This document shows, piece by piece, positions 1 through 13,735 of a stretch of DNA of 64,000 bases. The stretch covers positions 75,825,722 through 75,889,721 of the forward strand of contig NC_090696.1 in NCBI RefSeq assembly GCF_040954835.1, written 5' to 3'. The notes beneath the pieces were generated by a model. The model was not told where the DNA came from. It did no database searches and was given only the letters and a program-made list of their open reading frames with translations. Every line of letters begins with the position of its first letter. Positions within the stretch are counted from its first letter, which is position 1. Made by a program: the position numbers and the translations under genes. The DNA is from Lepisosteus oculatus (taxonomy: Eukaryota; Chordata; Actinopteri; Semionotiformes; Lepisosteidae).

Positions 1-251
1 ACCCGATCCCAGTTTTAATTCTGTTTGTCTTGGATGGACCGCCTGGTTCTGGATTTTGCCTTTCCTCGGATTCCCCATTGGACTCAGGTTTGGACTGTTT
101 GCCGCGGCCACACCTCCCCCGGACACCAGCGCACCATGGACACGCCCCCTGTTTTCATTCCCGACTCCCGCATGCTTTTCCCCCGCGTTTTCCTCACTCT
201 ACCCCGGATTGTGTCATCTGCATAGGGTCCGGAAAGAACGCTTTCGTTACA
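1..251 (+). mobile_element. 3' part of an LTR-like repeat, cut by the window edge
   Basis: The sequence is clearly homologous to the 3' half of the 481-bp solo LTR at 59934-60414. Both share the blocks around GCCACACC, CACCAGCGCACC, GGACACGCCCC and a final CATAGGGTCCGGAAAGAAC ending in GTTACA. The right edge is therefore placed at 251. The left end, and any internal retrotransposon sequence, lies outside the window. Short ORFs here are not conserved between the copies and are not genes. Confidence 0.75.
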
Positions 252-1873
252 GCTTCTTGAATACAAGCTGTAGTTCAATGTGATTTTCTTACTGATGACC
301 AATGTTCACTGTTTGGAGTTGTGCACATGTTCCTCCCATTTCTAGTGCATAAGACCGGTGAGGTGCAAAGTTTCTTGTGAAGGGACACACTGCCTGACAC
401 TTCCAAATCACTCACCCTGCCGTTTTGTTTCACAGCATTAAATACTGTATGCAGTACTTCATCATGTAACAGCCAAGAACTGGGAAAACTTGATCTTGTG
501 CTCATAGCCCCCTTTCCTCCAAAAGCATGAATGGAATTGTACTTTCTTGATCTGGATATTTTTTGTTCGGTTTCTGAGCCATGACAAGCGTATGATAAAT
601 AAAAACCTTGGCATGACGTGCATAGTTTCATTCTCACTGCTCATTAAATGAGAGAAACTTTCCGTGCCATGTTGTCCAAGACAATCTAAAGGCAGATCTT
701 TTTTTAAGTCGAAGGTAATAACTAACTAACATCGGGAGTGACATGAAATATGCGCAAAGTAAATATTTTTGCTTGTTCTCAGGGCAAACCTGCCTAGGAA
801 TAGTGGAAAACAGCCAGAATCACTAGCAAAAGCGGGTTTAGAAGGTGCTTCAGCCAATCTCAGAGCAGATTTAAAAACTGTTGCAAAAGAAGTCTCTGAT
901 GTTGTGACATACAAAACATACTAGCTAGCCAGTGAGGAATGAACAGTCCAGCCAGTGGTTTCTGCTCTAATCTGATTGGCATCTCACAACTATGTACTGA
1001 GGTGATACTAATATTTACCAATAACCTTATTAAGCAGATATGCCTTGTGCGGTGAGTGATGTAGTCCTTCCACCATAAGTCACTGCCAGCAGGTAGCTGT
1101 TAGTTGTGGCCTTGGGTTATTCATTGCGCGTGAATCTAATGAGACTGTCCATATTTAATGTTTGAAGAGGAGTGGAACATCTGCAATCCAGAAGCACCTG
1201 ACCTCGCCTCATCTCAGGGCTGTAGTGTTGAACCAGAAGAATATTTTGAACGTTCACCTGATGCTAATTTTCAGGATCGGTTTGATTAGAAAGTATCTCA
1301 GCAGGAGATAAAAGTGAAATCTAGTAACCTGTTATTTAAAAACAAAATAGTTGCACTATCTTTGTATATGACAAGCACCATCGTTCGTAGCCCTGTTTCA
1401 TCATGCTGAAGACGTAAGCGGACGATTAGAACTGAAATGGATGGACCACGGAGCGATAAACGGCAGGATCGACATCACTTAAATAGACTTCTGAATGGAC
1501 TGCTGTGCAGTGCGTCTCGCAAACAAAGCTCCTTTGCCCAATCACAGTTCACCCCCATTTCCAGCTTTACCTACAGCTGTTGTAGGTGAAAGTGGATGAA
1601 CAGAGCCGTACTTTCGTATGTTGAATGACATCACCAGTTTTAGGCTGCTTGGCACCAGAGCATCCTCTCCATACCAAATCTCAGTGCAGAAATTAGGTGT
1701 GCAGTTTTCACTCTGTAAGAGGGTCTTTATTTTAATATCCTGATCTTAAAACAAACTCTTTTCCTTCTAGGTAAAAATATGCCAATTACTGTATTTTCCT
1801 CACTGCATCCAAATTGCAGTTTCTGTGAAAGTGCTTTCTCTCAGAAAAGAATTTGCACATTTTCTTATCACCA

Positions 1874-1931
1874 GGCTGTGTGTGTGTGTAGGTGTGAAAG
1901 CCAGTGCGTGTGTGTGTAGGTGTGAAAGCCA
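1874..1931. repeat. Two-unit tandem repeat with TG run, about 28-bp unit
   Basis: A unit made of a TG run followed by TAGGTGTGAAAGCCA occurs twice head to tail. This is a small tandem duplication in intergenic DNA, probably grown from a TG microsatellite. Confidence 0.7.
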
Positions 1932-2914
1932 AGCTGTTCAAGAGAGATTTCAAAACCGATTGAATATCCCGTGCCTTGAATATCAAGGATCTAGGAGTAA
2001 TATAATCATAAAGGCTCACAGTTCATATACAGTATTTAGCTATAATGAAGTGCAATTCCCTTTGAGTCCTGGAAGCTAAAAAATAGGTTTATACAATCCT
2101 TATAGCTAGTCGTCTGAAACTTCAGTGTGATCCAGAGATGCAATGCGTAATTGTCACAAATTATGAGTCAAGCCGGGCACTTAATTCTCAGTTCAATTTT
2201 CAATGCTTTACCTCCTCCTTCACCGATCCGGTATAATTCACAACTATTAAAACTACAGTTGATTGACTTGCAAAAACAACAACAAAAGAAACCCAACCAA
2301 TGTCAATTGTAAATATCTCTATCACTGAGGATATGGATTTGAAAAATGAAATAAGTGTCAGTTGGTATTCTTGGTTAGATTCCTATTGTTGTGTGCTAAA
2401 GCAAAACGCCAACTAATACACAAATCTAAAATAACCCGACCAAAAGAAATTAAAGTTAGGCCGTTTATATATTAATGACCACAGACAGAGATGTTTCCCC
2501 TCAGGTATTTTTTGTGAATAGCTGTTATATTACCAGAAGGTAAGAAGGGAAAGTTTGGGGATTGCTTTATCTAGCAGAACGATTGACTTGGCAGATTCTG
2601 GCGTATTGGTGTGGCCATATCTGTGTGCCGAGTTTGAACCCAGTTTCATCGCTGTTCCTTCTTGAACCTCTTGGCCTTTGGGTAGAGAAGTAAAATAAGG
2701 CCCTACTTTATGCCAAAAGTCTGATGGCTGCCCTTCAGAAGATAATGATGTTACCTGCTCATGGCACGTTTCTTTATTCTCTCCTGCAACACTGCAGAGA
2801 CATGTCCACGTCAGGAACAGGAAGATATTTATTTTGTCATGCCTTTGATAAGGCCTGACAAGATCACATTTTCAACAGAAGCCATGTGGTCTCGTCACCC
2901 AGGCTGTGGGCTGA

Positions 2915-3192
2915 CTGCAAGGAATTCTATGCGCCTGTGGCTGGAAGGTTGCTGGTTTGCATCCCGCAGCTGGCAAAGGAATCCTACTCTGTTGGGCCCC
3001 TGAGCAAGGCCCTTAACCCCAACTGCTCCAGGTGCACCCTATAAGTGGCTGACCCTGCGCTCTGACCCCAAGCTTCTCTCTCCCTGTCTGTGTCTGTGTC
3101 TCATGGAGAGCAAGCTGGGGTATGTGAAAAGACAAAGTCCTAATGCAAGAAATTGTATAGGGCTAATAAAGTGATGTTATGTTATGTTATAT
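2915..3192 (+). repeat. tRNA-derived SINE, copy 1 of a family, pentanucleotide tail
   Basis: The start carries a B-box-like GGTTTGCATCCC, then GAGCAAGGCCCTTAACCCC, then a body containing CTCTGACCCCAAGCTTCTC, and it ends AAATTGTATAGGGCTAATAAAG followed by a short ATGTT tail. The body matches a minus-strand copy at 40207-40376 over most of its length, which shows it is a dispersed family. The tRNA-related head and simple 3' tail are typical of a SINE. The left edge is approximate. Confidence 0.75.
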
Positions 3193-6100
3193 AGGCGACA
3201 GTACCATATGTTGCTGTCAGGTTATGAACCCATAAAATGTCATTGAAACAGTGAAGGAATACACTTCTATTGGATGCACAGTGAGCTGGCTTTTTTGTGA
3301 CTGCAGACAGTTCATCGCTGGCAATCAAAGTTTTAAACTGGTGATAGTTACCTATTCTTAATTCAGTCTGAAAAACTAAACAACACAGCAAACTTAGTGC
3401 AGACACCAATTTGCAACCATTAGACAATACTTAACCTCACCTAATTTGACAAAGGTGTGCGTTTGGCAGTTCAGACAAAATACATTGTTTTCAGTAGCCA
3501 TTCTGTTATGCAACAATAACAAATATTGGCTCTTCTCCTTTATATTCTTCCTCATTTTTTAAAGGGCTGTCTTTTTCACCCTGATATCCTTTAGAAAAGG
3601 CAGCCTTCTGGCAGGATAACACCAGGTTCTCAGTGAAAAATAATTCTTGTTTCATTTGAAGCTGAATGTTGCTGTGCTTTCTGTGAAGCAGAGCTTTAGC
3701 AGATATTGATTTCTTATCCCCGGAGTCCTGGGTCTCTTTGTGGTGGAGAACTGAATCAGCAGCGACAATTTTAATTGTGAGCATCTGACTGGAGTGATTT
3801 ACATAATGAATAGCACATAACGCCTTTTAAAATACAGCATATAGATGTAAATAAGTATTTGTCCAGTGCAGTATAAATATCCTTACTCTCTGTCCACTGT
3901 ATGTTCTTTTCCCTAAGCAACTGTCTGTATGTCAGCGACTGGGGAGAAAGAGGCTCTAGTAATATATTGCCTATAGTAAGTCTTATGATAGTAGATATTG
4001 ATCAACTCTGTTTCTAACTGTTATAAATTATAATCACTAGCCATTAAATCCTAAGGTTAAACTCCCTCATCACTTTAGAAAATAAAAAAAGAGTGACTTT
4101 TGTGGGCTATTACAGAATTCCCATCTGAAAATGGAGCCAAAATAATACATAAATACTGTTATACTGCAGGGAAGCTGACCTCTGAATGTCATCTGTCAGC
4201 TGGGAAGGAGGAACCAGCCCAGGGGGGTCTCCAGCAGAGAGGTGGAAATGAGCAAGACTCCGCTACCGAGATTCTTCTGCACAGAGTCCTGACAGTTCCA
4301 TCTTCATTTTCTCTGCTAGCTTGCAAATTGGTAGCCCTCTTCTACCTGTCATTTTAATTACTACGTTTAATTAAGCAATTGTGTTGTCTCTAACAAATGA
4401 CAGACTATCCTACTATTAAGCATCTGAAATAAAACTAGACGAGACATGTGCTCCTTAAAGGAGAGCACTTCTCATTCAGGATTACAGGGTGTTTATGTCA
4501 TCTTTTGTTTAAAGGGCTTAATACAGAATGAAGATCCCAATTTACTCCTTGCAGTGCTAGTTTATTTGTCTTAATGTGAATCTAAAGAGTTTCACCTGCC
4601 ACAGGCACAGAGAAGTAAAGGACCAATTTACCTCTGCCTGTTAAAATCTTTCTTAACAGCAAATATATCGGAGCACGGTCCCTTTCAATACCGGTGCACA
4701 GCAAATGCTCATGTTAGAGAAACTAACCATCAGCAGCTGAAAATGAGAACCATGCACTTTCTGCAGCTTATCCTCTACACAGTAGTAAGAGAAGCGATGT
4801 TATAGAACAATACTGTATACTTACCTCTGCGAGACAGCATTTCAACACTGCAAGACAGCAACTGAGTCAGTGGATTTTTGGTATGTTCTGGGTAATGCAA
4901 TTACTAACATGGCCTGAACCTGCTCATCGATGAAGCTGTTGCCCCTCAGTCATTTCATCTGGATTGCAGTACACACCAAACCGTCTGCATGCGTGTCAGT
5001 CTTGCGCATGGTAATCAGTTTTACCGGGATTCCAGTCTGGATTCTGTCTATCGGAATCCAATCTGCAGTGTCATCTGATTGCTCCTATTCCCCAGCTACT
5101 CAGTGCAATTCCTTTGCACTCAACCATCAGCTGTGTAAAGTGGCTTTCCCACAGGAAACAGAAAACGAATTGTCAGTGAGCTCTGCTGTGGTGATGGGTT
5201 AGCTAGGCTGCAGAAAAAGCAAAGGCTCAGATCTCTGACAGTTTACGGATCCTGCAGTAAGGGCTCAGCTAGAGGAGCTGGTGGAGTCACAAGTATAGGG
5301 AAAAAAAGGCCAAAAGAAATGCTTACAGTAACAAAAGCCGTCTTTGTGTTGTTCTGTTTTGCAAATACTGTAAGCTGAATTAGCTTAGCACAGCGCTAAA
5401 CCAATCAGGGTTTTGGGGCTTCTGAGAAGGTCTAGTAATCAGCATTAGATCGAGGCAGATGGGAATGACAGAATATATTAGTGAGGTTATTAACAGTGGC
5501 GAGCTGCTCAGTTACAAGTGTGATTGAGTAATCCATCCTAGACTGGGTTCAGACACTGAAGCGATTGAGCAGTACCATTTTTGAGTTAAGCAATTCCTGA
5601 GCAAAATGTTGCTGTTTGCCAATAAAAAGGGAACTGTGTTATTGACTTTTATTATTCTTTTTTTTTTACAAGAACCATACTACATCATAAAAACTCTCAA
5701 GTGAAATAGCCTTGGGCCCTGATTGAATATGTTCATAATCACTCAGAGTATTGAATTTTCTGAATGCAAAATGTCATAATTTGTAGAAAATTAAGCAAAC
5801 CTAAGTGACCCATGACATGGGGCACAGATTCGTAAACAGTATGAGTAGGATCAAGGCAGTTCTCACAGTCTGTCAGAAGTGGCAGCTGATTAACATCTTG
5901 TTTTTGAAACTCGTGTTCTGCAGAGGTGCCTTCTGACAGACCTCTAAAACCTGCATCCCAGGAAAAGGTGCCAGGGGACAAAGTGAAAGCATGTTAGGTC
6001 TGAAATGACCTTCAGCTGCTCAAATATGTATACTGTATATTCAGTTCTGCACAGCTGTCTTAATCCGATGATTCTTGAACCAGTAAACATAACCAAACAG

Positions 6101-6607
6101 TCATAGCCGATCGTAACCAACCAGTTGTGGATAAATAATTAAGTCGGTCAAACCTAAGAGCATCAGTAGAGAATACAGGCTGAAATCAAATTTAGAGATA
6201 AAGTAGAGTAGAGAAACAGTGTTAAAGTAGAGATAAGGGATATACAGTAACAACTAGAAGTGAGAGCAGAAGAGATTGGGCTATGAGAGGATTATCTCCT
6301 TCATAGACCAGGAATACAGAACCTCCAGGTATCTGAGCACTGAAAAGACTGGCTTAAGGCTTTAAATAAAGGACTGTTCTTTTATACCTGTGGAAATACT
6401 GGTTTATTCACCAAACAAAAAGAAATACCTCATTTTGTAAGTGTTGCATAATTTTAGCACCTGTTTTAGACTTAAATTTAGTACTGAGTAGGATTATGTA
6501 CTTCATAAAACAGGGTTTTCCTCTTTTCGTTATACAGCATTCGTGCCTCCATTGCAAGGTGGAGTTATATATTCCCTTGTCAACTGAAGGTAAAAACTCG
6601 TCATTCA

Positions 6608-6786
6608 CAGGAGCGGTCAGGGTTCTGGACTTACACCTGGACGTCTGTGGGTTCCACTCCCAGGTGAGACACTGCCATTGAGCCCTTGAGTTAGATACTC
6701 CACCTGAATTGCTCTGGTAAAAAAGCCCACTGTATAAATGGACGCAAATACAAGCTGCTTTGTATAAAAGTGTTAGACAAATAAAT
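6608..6786 (+). repeat. tRNA-derived SINE-like repeat
   Basis: It has a good Pol III B-box match (GGTTCCACTCC near 6650), then TGAGCCCTTGAGTTAGATACT and AATTGCTCTGGTAAAAAAGCCC, and it ends in an AAATAAATAA tail. The order of box B, conserved body and AT-rich tail is that of common fish SINEs. A more decayed relative lies near 7655-7760 (GAATCCCAAGTGGGACGCTGC, then CCCTTGAGCAAGG). Confidence 0.6.
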
Positions 6787-7654
6787 AAGTGCTCTGAACA
6801 CCATGTGCATTTTATTATTAATCAATGGTTTGTTTTTTAACATTGCAGCCTGTTGACTTTTGTAGACAAATATTGCACTATACTGTGCAAAGAAAAGAAA
6901 ATGTGCCAAAATGTGTACAGTACCTCAGTATTGCCTGACTATGAGGGATGTACTGTATAACTCAATGTTTATAAATTTGCTTGCAACCAATAAAGGATCT
7001 GATATCAATTTAATTTGACTTACAATTGTAACCTCCCCCTTCATTTCTTCTATGGAATTATTCGCAGTCCCTTTTACTCATGACAATATAATATGTTATA
7101 TAGAATATTTATACATACTGTTAGACAGTATGCAGTGGACTACTGTACATCTATGTCATGAAAAGGTTGGGAATAATCGTGCTATTTGAACACAACAGCT
7201 CATTCCAATCATTTTGAAAAACCCTCTGCAGAATGATCAATATAATATATCGTAACATGTCTGGATGATTCATTGCCATTTGTTACAATTGGATATGTAA
7301 GAAACCACAAACTGAGAACCCGACCTGAACCTAAAATGTTCCATTTTCAAAAGGTCCAGACTTCTCAGTTGTACGGTAATGAATAGGTTTCTTTCAAATT
7401 GTTAAAAAGATCATATCGAGAAGATCAGAAATTAACAGATGTATTGTGAAATTAAATTTAACGTAACATGGACAGTGACAAAATACAAATGTGAAGACAT
7501 TTGGTGAAGGACAAAAAGTAACTGTGGAGCATACAGTTTCTAAACACAGTGATATACTGTAAAACGCTATAGACTACTCACTGTAAAATATCTTTACCTA
7601 ATTTGATCACTCTACATTTACAGCTTCATGGTAATAACCCGTATTGAACTAATC

Positions 7655-7755
7655 TGTAGGGAAGCAGTGGCTGGGCCCTGACTCTGGTTCAGCAAACAGG
7701 AGGCTTGAATCCCAAGTGGGACGCTGCTGTGCTGTACCCTTGAGCAAGGTCTGTG
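7655..7755 (+). repeat. Decayed SINE head fragment
   Basis: Contains GGCTTGAATCCCAAGTGGG and CCCTTGAGCAAGG, the same order of motifs as the SINE heads at 2915 and 6608. The body and tail are not recognisable. Confidence 0.4.
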
Positions 7756-8649
7756 TGAATTACGTTTTTACGAAAACTCTGAAAGCTCAGAAATGGTGCC
7801 CTTTAAGGAGGCTGAATGTTAAATTTAATACCACTGCGGTTTCAGAGTTTCTTAGACTGCAGTTTAGCAGCATTTATCAAATTACAGCTCTAAAAGCCTG
7901 TGTCTTTCAATATGCTGAGAGAGAGTGGGGGAGTATCAGTGCAGAAGGAACTTAGGTAAAGCATGGCTTTGTGTAGGTGGATTTCTTGCATAACACCATC
8001 ACAGTACTTTAGAAAAAAAAAAACATTTACAGAGTTTGTTTTAACCTTTTGTAGCATCGGTTTTATTTCAACATTTAAAAAGAAGTACTTCCAGAAAGAG
8101 ATTTCGAGAAACATCCGACAGTAAAGTAAATTACAGTACATAACATTCAGGATATGTGCCAGAAGTAAATCGCACATGATCATTTAATTTTGGTTCACAT
8201 TTCTTAAAGGTTCGCTCACTTGTCAGATCAAAGGGCCTACGAATATGGCTTTTGTGAAGTATTTGATTCTGCCTGGAGGAGCCCAGGCTCCTGGGCACAC
8301 TTAGCAATGACGTAAGGGACAGCGGTGCTTATAAGGATCAATTCTATGACTGAACCGTGGATGTATCCCTTTCAACCTGACCTTTCAAAATTGCTCTTCA
8401 CAGGCCCCCCTGCAGAGCCTGGCTCAAAGTCCTGGAAGGTTCACTGCTCTCCCCACGTGACCTCTGACCCAGAGTTCCCCTCTTGTGCTGTTTTTAACAC
8501 ACTTTCGATAAATAGGTCTGACAGCTAAAAGCCCTGCTAGTTCACCTGAAGCGCCGTCACTGTGTTTTACACAAGAGAAGTACAACACAAGACCATCCTG
8601 CTGTACTGCAGTAAACACGCCTGTCAAAGATTTATCGTGGTGTGCTGTG

Positions 8650-8960
8650 GTGCGCCGTGTTCCACTCATGCTGACATTGGCAGTCCAACAGGTGGTGCTG
8701 TTCCCTCTGGATCAGAAGTTTCAAAACCATTGGACTCAGCTAGGCTGTGCTGTAGGAGGTGTCCAACTGAAATATTAAACCAAGGGTTATGATTGCTATT
8801 AAAAGACCCCATGGTACTTTTCAAAAGAGCAAGGTGTTAAGTGCAATATCCCGGCTCAATTGTACTTTGGGTTTTTGCAATGTAGCCTCCCTAAAGCTCC
8901 CCTTGTAATTAAATCGGTGGAGCTTCACCTCCACCTAATTTACTATGTTTAGTGGGTCTA
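8650..8960. repeat. Possible decayed dispersed repeat
   Basis: Contains ATTAAACC, ATTAAAAGACCCCATGGTAC and AAAAGAGCAAGGTGTTAAG in the order seen in a common fish repeat (compare the element at 37610-37970). Identity is too low to set edges or assign a family by eye. Confidence 0.3.
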
Positions 8961-10274
8961 AATGGCTCCTAACAGCTGTTGTGCATCAAAGACACAGTAA
9001 AACAGCATTTTATTGCGTGACTCTAGGTTCAGCTTTGAAAGCTGTGGAATAAAGTTTATTTTTCAGATTAAAAAATACACCCATCTGAAGTGTTGCTTAA
9101 GAGAGAGCTGTTTAAGAGAAAAGAAAAGTCTTAGATCACATTATCAGCTGCTGTTTGATTTTATTTTGCACTATGAAGCTGCATATGAACTAGTGTGAAG
9201 TGCACCACAAGACAGATGCTATTACATCTTTCTGAAGCAGCCCAAAATCTCTGTGCAGTGATCCATGGAAGGTATTATTTACTGAACCATGACACAAAGT
9301 CACCTGTACAAAAGTGCTGTGAAGTGCAAGACAAATTATGATATTTTTAGCCATTGATGTCTTGTATAATCCACTTATTGTACATAATAACCAACACCAA
9401 GTTTGAAAAGTCTGGTTGTGAATTACTTTATAATATTGCTCCAAGACCAAGAAATACATACCCATAATTATTTTGCTGTTAGTTTAGTCAGTCCAATGCC
9501 AGATACACTAGGTTAGTTAGGGTTAACATGATGCTGTAATATAAACTATGTATTTTAAAATCATTTTTTATTTTTCTTCTGACATTTTGAATGTGGTACA
9601 TGCAACTAAATTCAGCTTATTTGCATTTTAATATGAAAGGATCTTGGCATGTACTGTAGGACACTTTGCAGATTCAAGAGAGTCAATTTTAAAAGTGAAG
9701 AAGTGACTACGTATTCACAACTCAAGGAAAAAGCACTAATGAAATGGGTGGTAGTTGTGATGGAGTTTTCCTTGTTCACCAACAAACAAATACATACTTG
9801 AAACATAGAAATAAAAAAAGAACTTATAAAATGCTACAGGTTATAGAGGTATATGCACTTATGTACATTAAAATATGGAACAGAGATGAAAATCAGACAC
9901 TAAGTGAAACAGAATGTTTAAGGAGCCTGTTTTGCTGTCTTTCCATTGACATCCAGAATTTGAACTTGGGCTATATGCAGTACCAGAGTGCAGGAGCATT
10001 GATGTGCTCTTCAACCATATCATGATGGATTCTGACAAGCAACAGACAACAAGGTCATTTTCATCCTTCAGCTCAGAGACCATTACCAGTAAATCACCAA
10101 TACATAGAGCTTCCACTGCCATGAAAGACTCAAAATCATTATGTACAGTAGATATAAATAGATATATCTGTCTTTTTATTTGTCTAAGCTTCTTCTTCTT
10201 CTTATGTTAAAAATAACAATAATTAAAAATGGTTGGAGTTTATATCATTATGGTCAGTTTTCCATTTGGATGTG

Positions 10275-10497
10275 TTTGTCTGCAAGGGGGGCGTGGAGGG
10301 TAAAATGCTGCCTTGCAGTGTTGGGGCCCTGGGTGCTGCCTGTGTGGAGTTTTGCACGTTCTCCCCACGTTTGCATGGGTTGCAGTGCAGTTGGCCTGTC
10401 TAGGGTGTCACCCTGCCTTGTGCCTGTTGCTGGCATGGAAAGCCTCTGGCTCTCCTTTACGGGATAATTGATGATTTATGAGTTAGAAAATGGATGA
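10275..10497 (+). repeat. Dispersed SINE-like repeat
   Basis: It carries GTGTGGAGTTTTGCACGTTC, CCCCACGTTTGCATGGGTT, CCTGCCTTGTGCCTGTTGCTGG and a 3' end of AGAAAATGGATGAATT. Related pieces occur at 21352-21632, 33357-33562 and 39812-40015. The typical 3' end, AAAATGGATGG, is shared by three of the four copies. Confidence 0.6.
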
Positions 10498-13279
10498 ATT
10501 TTTTTTTTGCTCCTCTCTGTTTTAAAAGGCTATACCACTACAAACAGCCTGGATCACTAGCCTCATAAAAACATTTTGCTAGACCTCGGCAGTTCCCTTA
10601 CCAATATGGCACCCGCCTCACCAGCATCAGGTATGATCCCCCTAAGATATGAAAATGGCTGAAGTGTCACCTGGCCTAAGAGAACGCCCTGGGAGTAACT
10701 GATCCCAGCAGCCCTGAAAACTCCAGTTCTTCCCGCTCTGTGATGAAAGCCTACCAGCAATGCTATGGGTGGGGTTCCAGTAGTCCACCCAATGCCAAAC
10801 AACCTGGGATTCCTTCAGGTCTGAAGAGCTCATGTTTTGGCTGCTTACTTCACACGTCTCACTGAACTCGTGGCTAGTGCGTCAGTCCTCAGACAGACAG
10901 AAGGTCCAGTATGATATCAGATAGCCTCTCCTCCAGCCAGCAGCTTCTTACTCCGTAGATCAAATACTTCTCCAGGAGTTCAACGTGTATTTCGCAACCA
11001 CATCAAGGACGTATTCCGTATCTGCGGCACTCCGTTCCAGCTGAAATTAGGAAAGCTGAAATGATTTAGTTTGAATTGAAAAATAAAATGAAATATTTTT
11101 TTGTAGAACCGGTTGGTACTGTAGCTGAAGAATACTGGCCCCTGGGCTTTTACTGTCCTGTCTTTACTATCCCATTATTCGTCCAGCAGGGATGCTTTGA
11201 AATGCCTCTGGCAGCGAAGGGGAACTATATACCGGATATAAAAATAAAAACATTTGTATTGCTTTGTACCTCTGTGGCCGTCCTGAAATTAAAGTCATCT
11301 CAGCCCCTGCTGATTCTTTCTATCAATTACGTTGGTTGTTGCTTAGGAACATAACAATGGCTCATAAAGGCATATAATTTCAGATGGCTGTTATATCTCG
11401 CGTAAAGCTCCTAACTGCATGCCTTTATGGAGCTTTGACTATACGCTCTCAGACGAGTTTTTCAGATCATTCCTAATAAATTAGAAACACAGCACTCATT
11501 ACCATTTTTTCCAGTATCTAATTTAGACTATTTTTTGTAGGAATCATGTCATGGCAATTAGAAAACAAATTGTTAGAAATGAGGAGTTAATTCAAATCAA
11601 ATCTGCAATATTTTAATAAGGTTATCAATTAGAAAAACCTCCTTCCATTACATAAGCAGACACCACTTTCATATAAAAATAAAAACACCACTTATGTGTT
11701 AAAATCCAATAGCATTTACACCTCTGTACTTGTGGGCAGCTGGTGTTGATCTGCAGGAAATAGCCTGAAGCCTGACTATAATGCAGCTGTTGTGATGAGA
11801 TTGTAGCAGAGTCACAAATATGACACATCCAGCTTCTGTCTAAGTCATCCAGGCTCATACAGTAGGTCCTGATATCCAGATAGCTCAGAGTGCTGTACGC
11901 ACTGTCGAAACAAACAGTTCATTGCACATCCTCATATTGAAGGTCATTGAAATCTGTAAGTACTTTTAATTACACAAAAACGAAGAAAATGTGAAATCAG
12001 AAACGATGTAATAGTAATGCATTTCTAACAGCTGTCACACTGGCTGGAAGAAAAGGCTGTCCATGTGATAGGTACAAAGACGATCAATATGGCAGAACTC
12101 CCGTTAGTGTCTGTTGGCATCCATCCACCAATGTGCTGACATTGTCACTCAGTCCAGGCACTGTCCTCCTCAGTCACTTGTGAAAAGCAAATGGCATTAA
12201 TATTTACAAGAGTTCTACTTCATGTTACAGTAAAAACTGCTTGTCAGTCAGTCAAACAATTGCACATACAGTCAGGCCAACTGTAAACTACGGCAGCTGC
12301 CCTTCTCAATTCTAATCACATCCTATTGGTTTGGTATGAAGCAGGATAACAAGCATTAATTTATTAATTAATTACAGGTATGTTTGCACTGACAGGGAAA
12401 TTACCATCTCCTGTCATTTGCAATTTCATGAAGTCTGGAGGCTTGCTCAAGGGACAGGCCTCCTTGAGAGGACGCAAATACTTCTAAAAGAGGCCTTAAA
12501 TTTACTTTGATGTAAAGCTTCATGAACACCTCTTCCCATGAGGTCTGACTAAATTCACATTTCCAGCCTACTGGTTTGATATTTGCGTCACGCAGCCTCC
12601 TGGAAGAATCAAAGTTAATAAAAAAAACAAACCAAGCACAAAAAGAAGTTCCACAAATATCCCCAGACACATATTTCTCCCCAACAGGGATGAGATATTG
12701 ATCTTTTGCTTTCTTGTTTAGTTTGTTATTGGCTTATTAACCGTGATTATTTGATTTCTTTTTCTCCAGATCTCATGTTTAATATTGGAATAAACCGATC
12801 AAAATCGCTGGGTGCTGTGAGATTAGTTATTGGCGTGGCGTCACGTGTTCAATTGTGTTACTGACCTTTGACCTGGTCTTTGGATCAATCCAGCCCCCCA
12901 GGTGGCACGTTCTACCCGATTAACAGCCGACATCCCTGGGAAGGGGCAGGGACAGTACTCAGCTTGCTTATCTTGATATGTCTGCTGATTCTCTTCCATC
13001 GGCCCAACAGCCAGTGAAGGCAGTCCTTGTTGTGGCAGAGGAAGAAGGGAAGGAGGTCGGAGACACGTACAGTAAGCGTCCTGTCAAATCACGAAATGTC
13101 CCCGCCTACTATCCCTGCACAGAACCTGCACAGGGGGAGAAGGTAGAACTTTCTCTCGGAAAGGTGCAATAAAAAAAGACAAACAAGATGGTGGGGTGTA
13201 TAGATAAACACATTGAAAATAAATGGAAGGGTGTCATATTGAAATTCTCTAATCCACTGCTAACACCTTATTTATTATA

Positions 13280-13735
13280 GAATACTGTGTGCAATTGTGG
13301 TCACCCTGTTATTAAAAGATACCGCTGCTCTGGAATCAGCTCGGGGAAGAGCCGTCAGACGCAATCTAAGGGAATGTCGTACACTGATAGGCTCAAGGAT
13401 CGGTATCTCGTCCTGTGTTTCGTGTTCAAGAATTCGACAACGGCCTGGACAATGTCCGGCCCCTGGACGTCATCTTCAGAATCGCCAGCGAGAGAGGACA
13501 CACGTGGAAACCACGGAGAAGTGGACTTAAGGACATAAGAAGGATCTCAAACGAGAGGGGGAGCACGTCAGTTCTTCACCGCAAAGGGAGGTGGGATCAT
13601 GGCCCAAGGCATCCGGCCATCTTGCCGAAGCTGATACCCAGGCTCGTTTCGAGCGACAGCCGGACGAGAGCCTCACATCAATTAGCGGCTAGCAGCCAGA
13701 CTAGCCGCATGGGCTGCATGGCCTCCTCTCGTCTG
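13280..13735 (+). mobile_element. LINE ORF2 C-terminal remnant (non-LTR retrotransposon)
   Basis: In broken frames one can read the C-terminal region typical of fish non-LTR ORF2: ATACTGTGTGCAATTGTGGTCACC at the start, then FDNGLDNVRPLDVIFRI and RGHTWKP near 13430-13510, and the usual end GCATGGCCTCCTCTCGTCT near 13715. Several stops and frameshifts break it. The antisense element at 51690-52215 and fragments at 38480-38700 and 56534-56740 belong to the same broad class. Confidence 0.6.

Noticed and set aside
12401-12670. 89-aa minus-strand ORF as a possible upstream exon
   Set aside because: No known family, no partner exon in phase found, ends are not clear splice sites.
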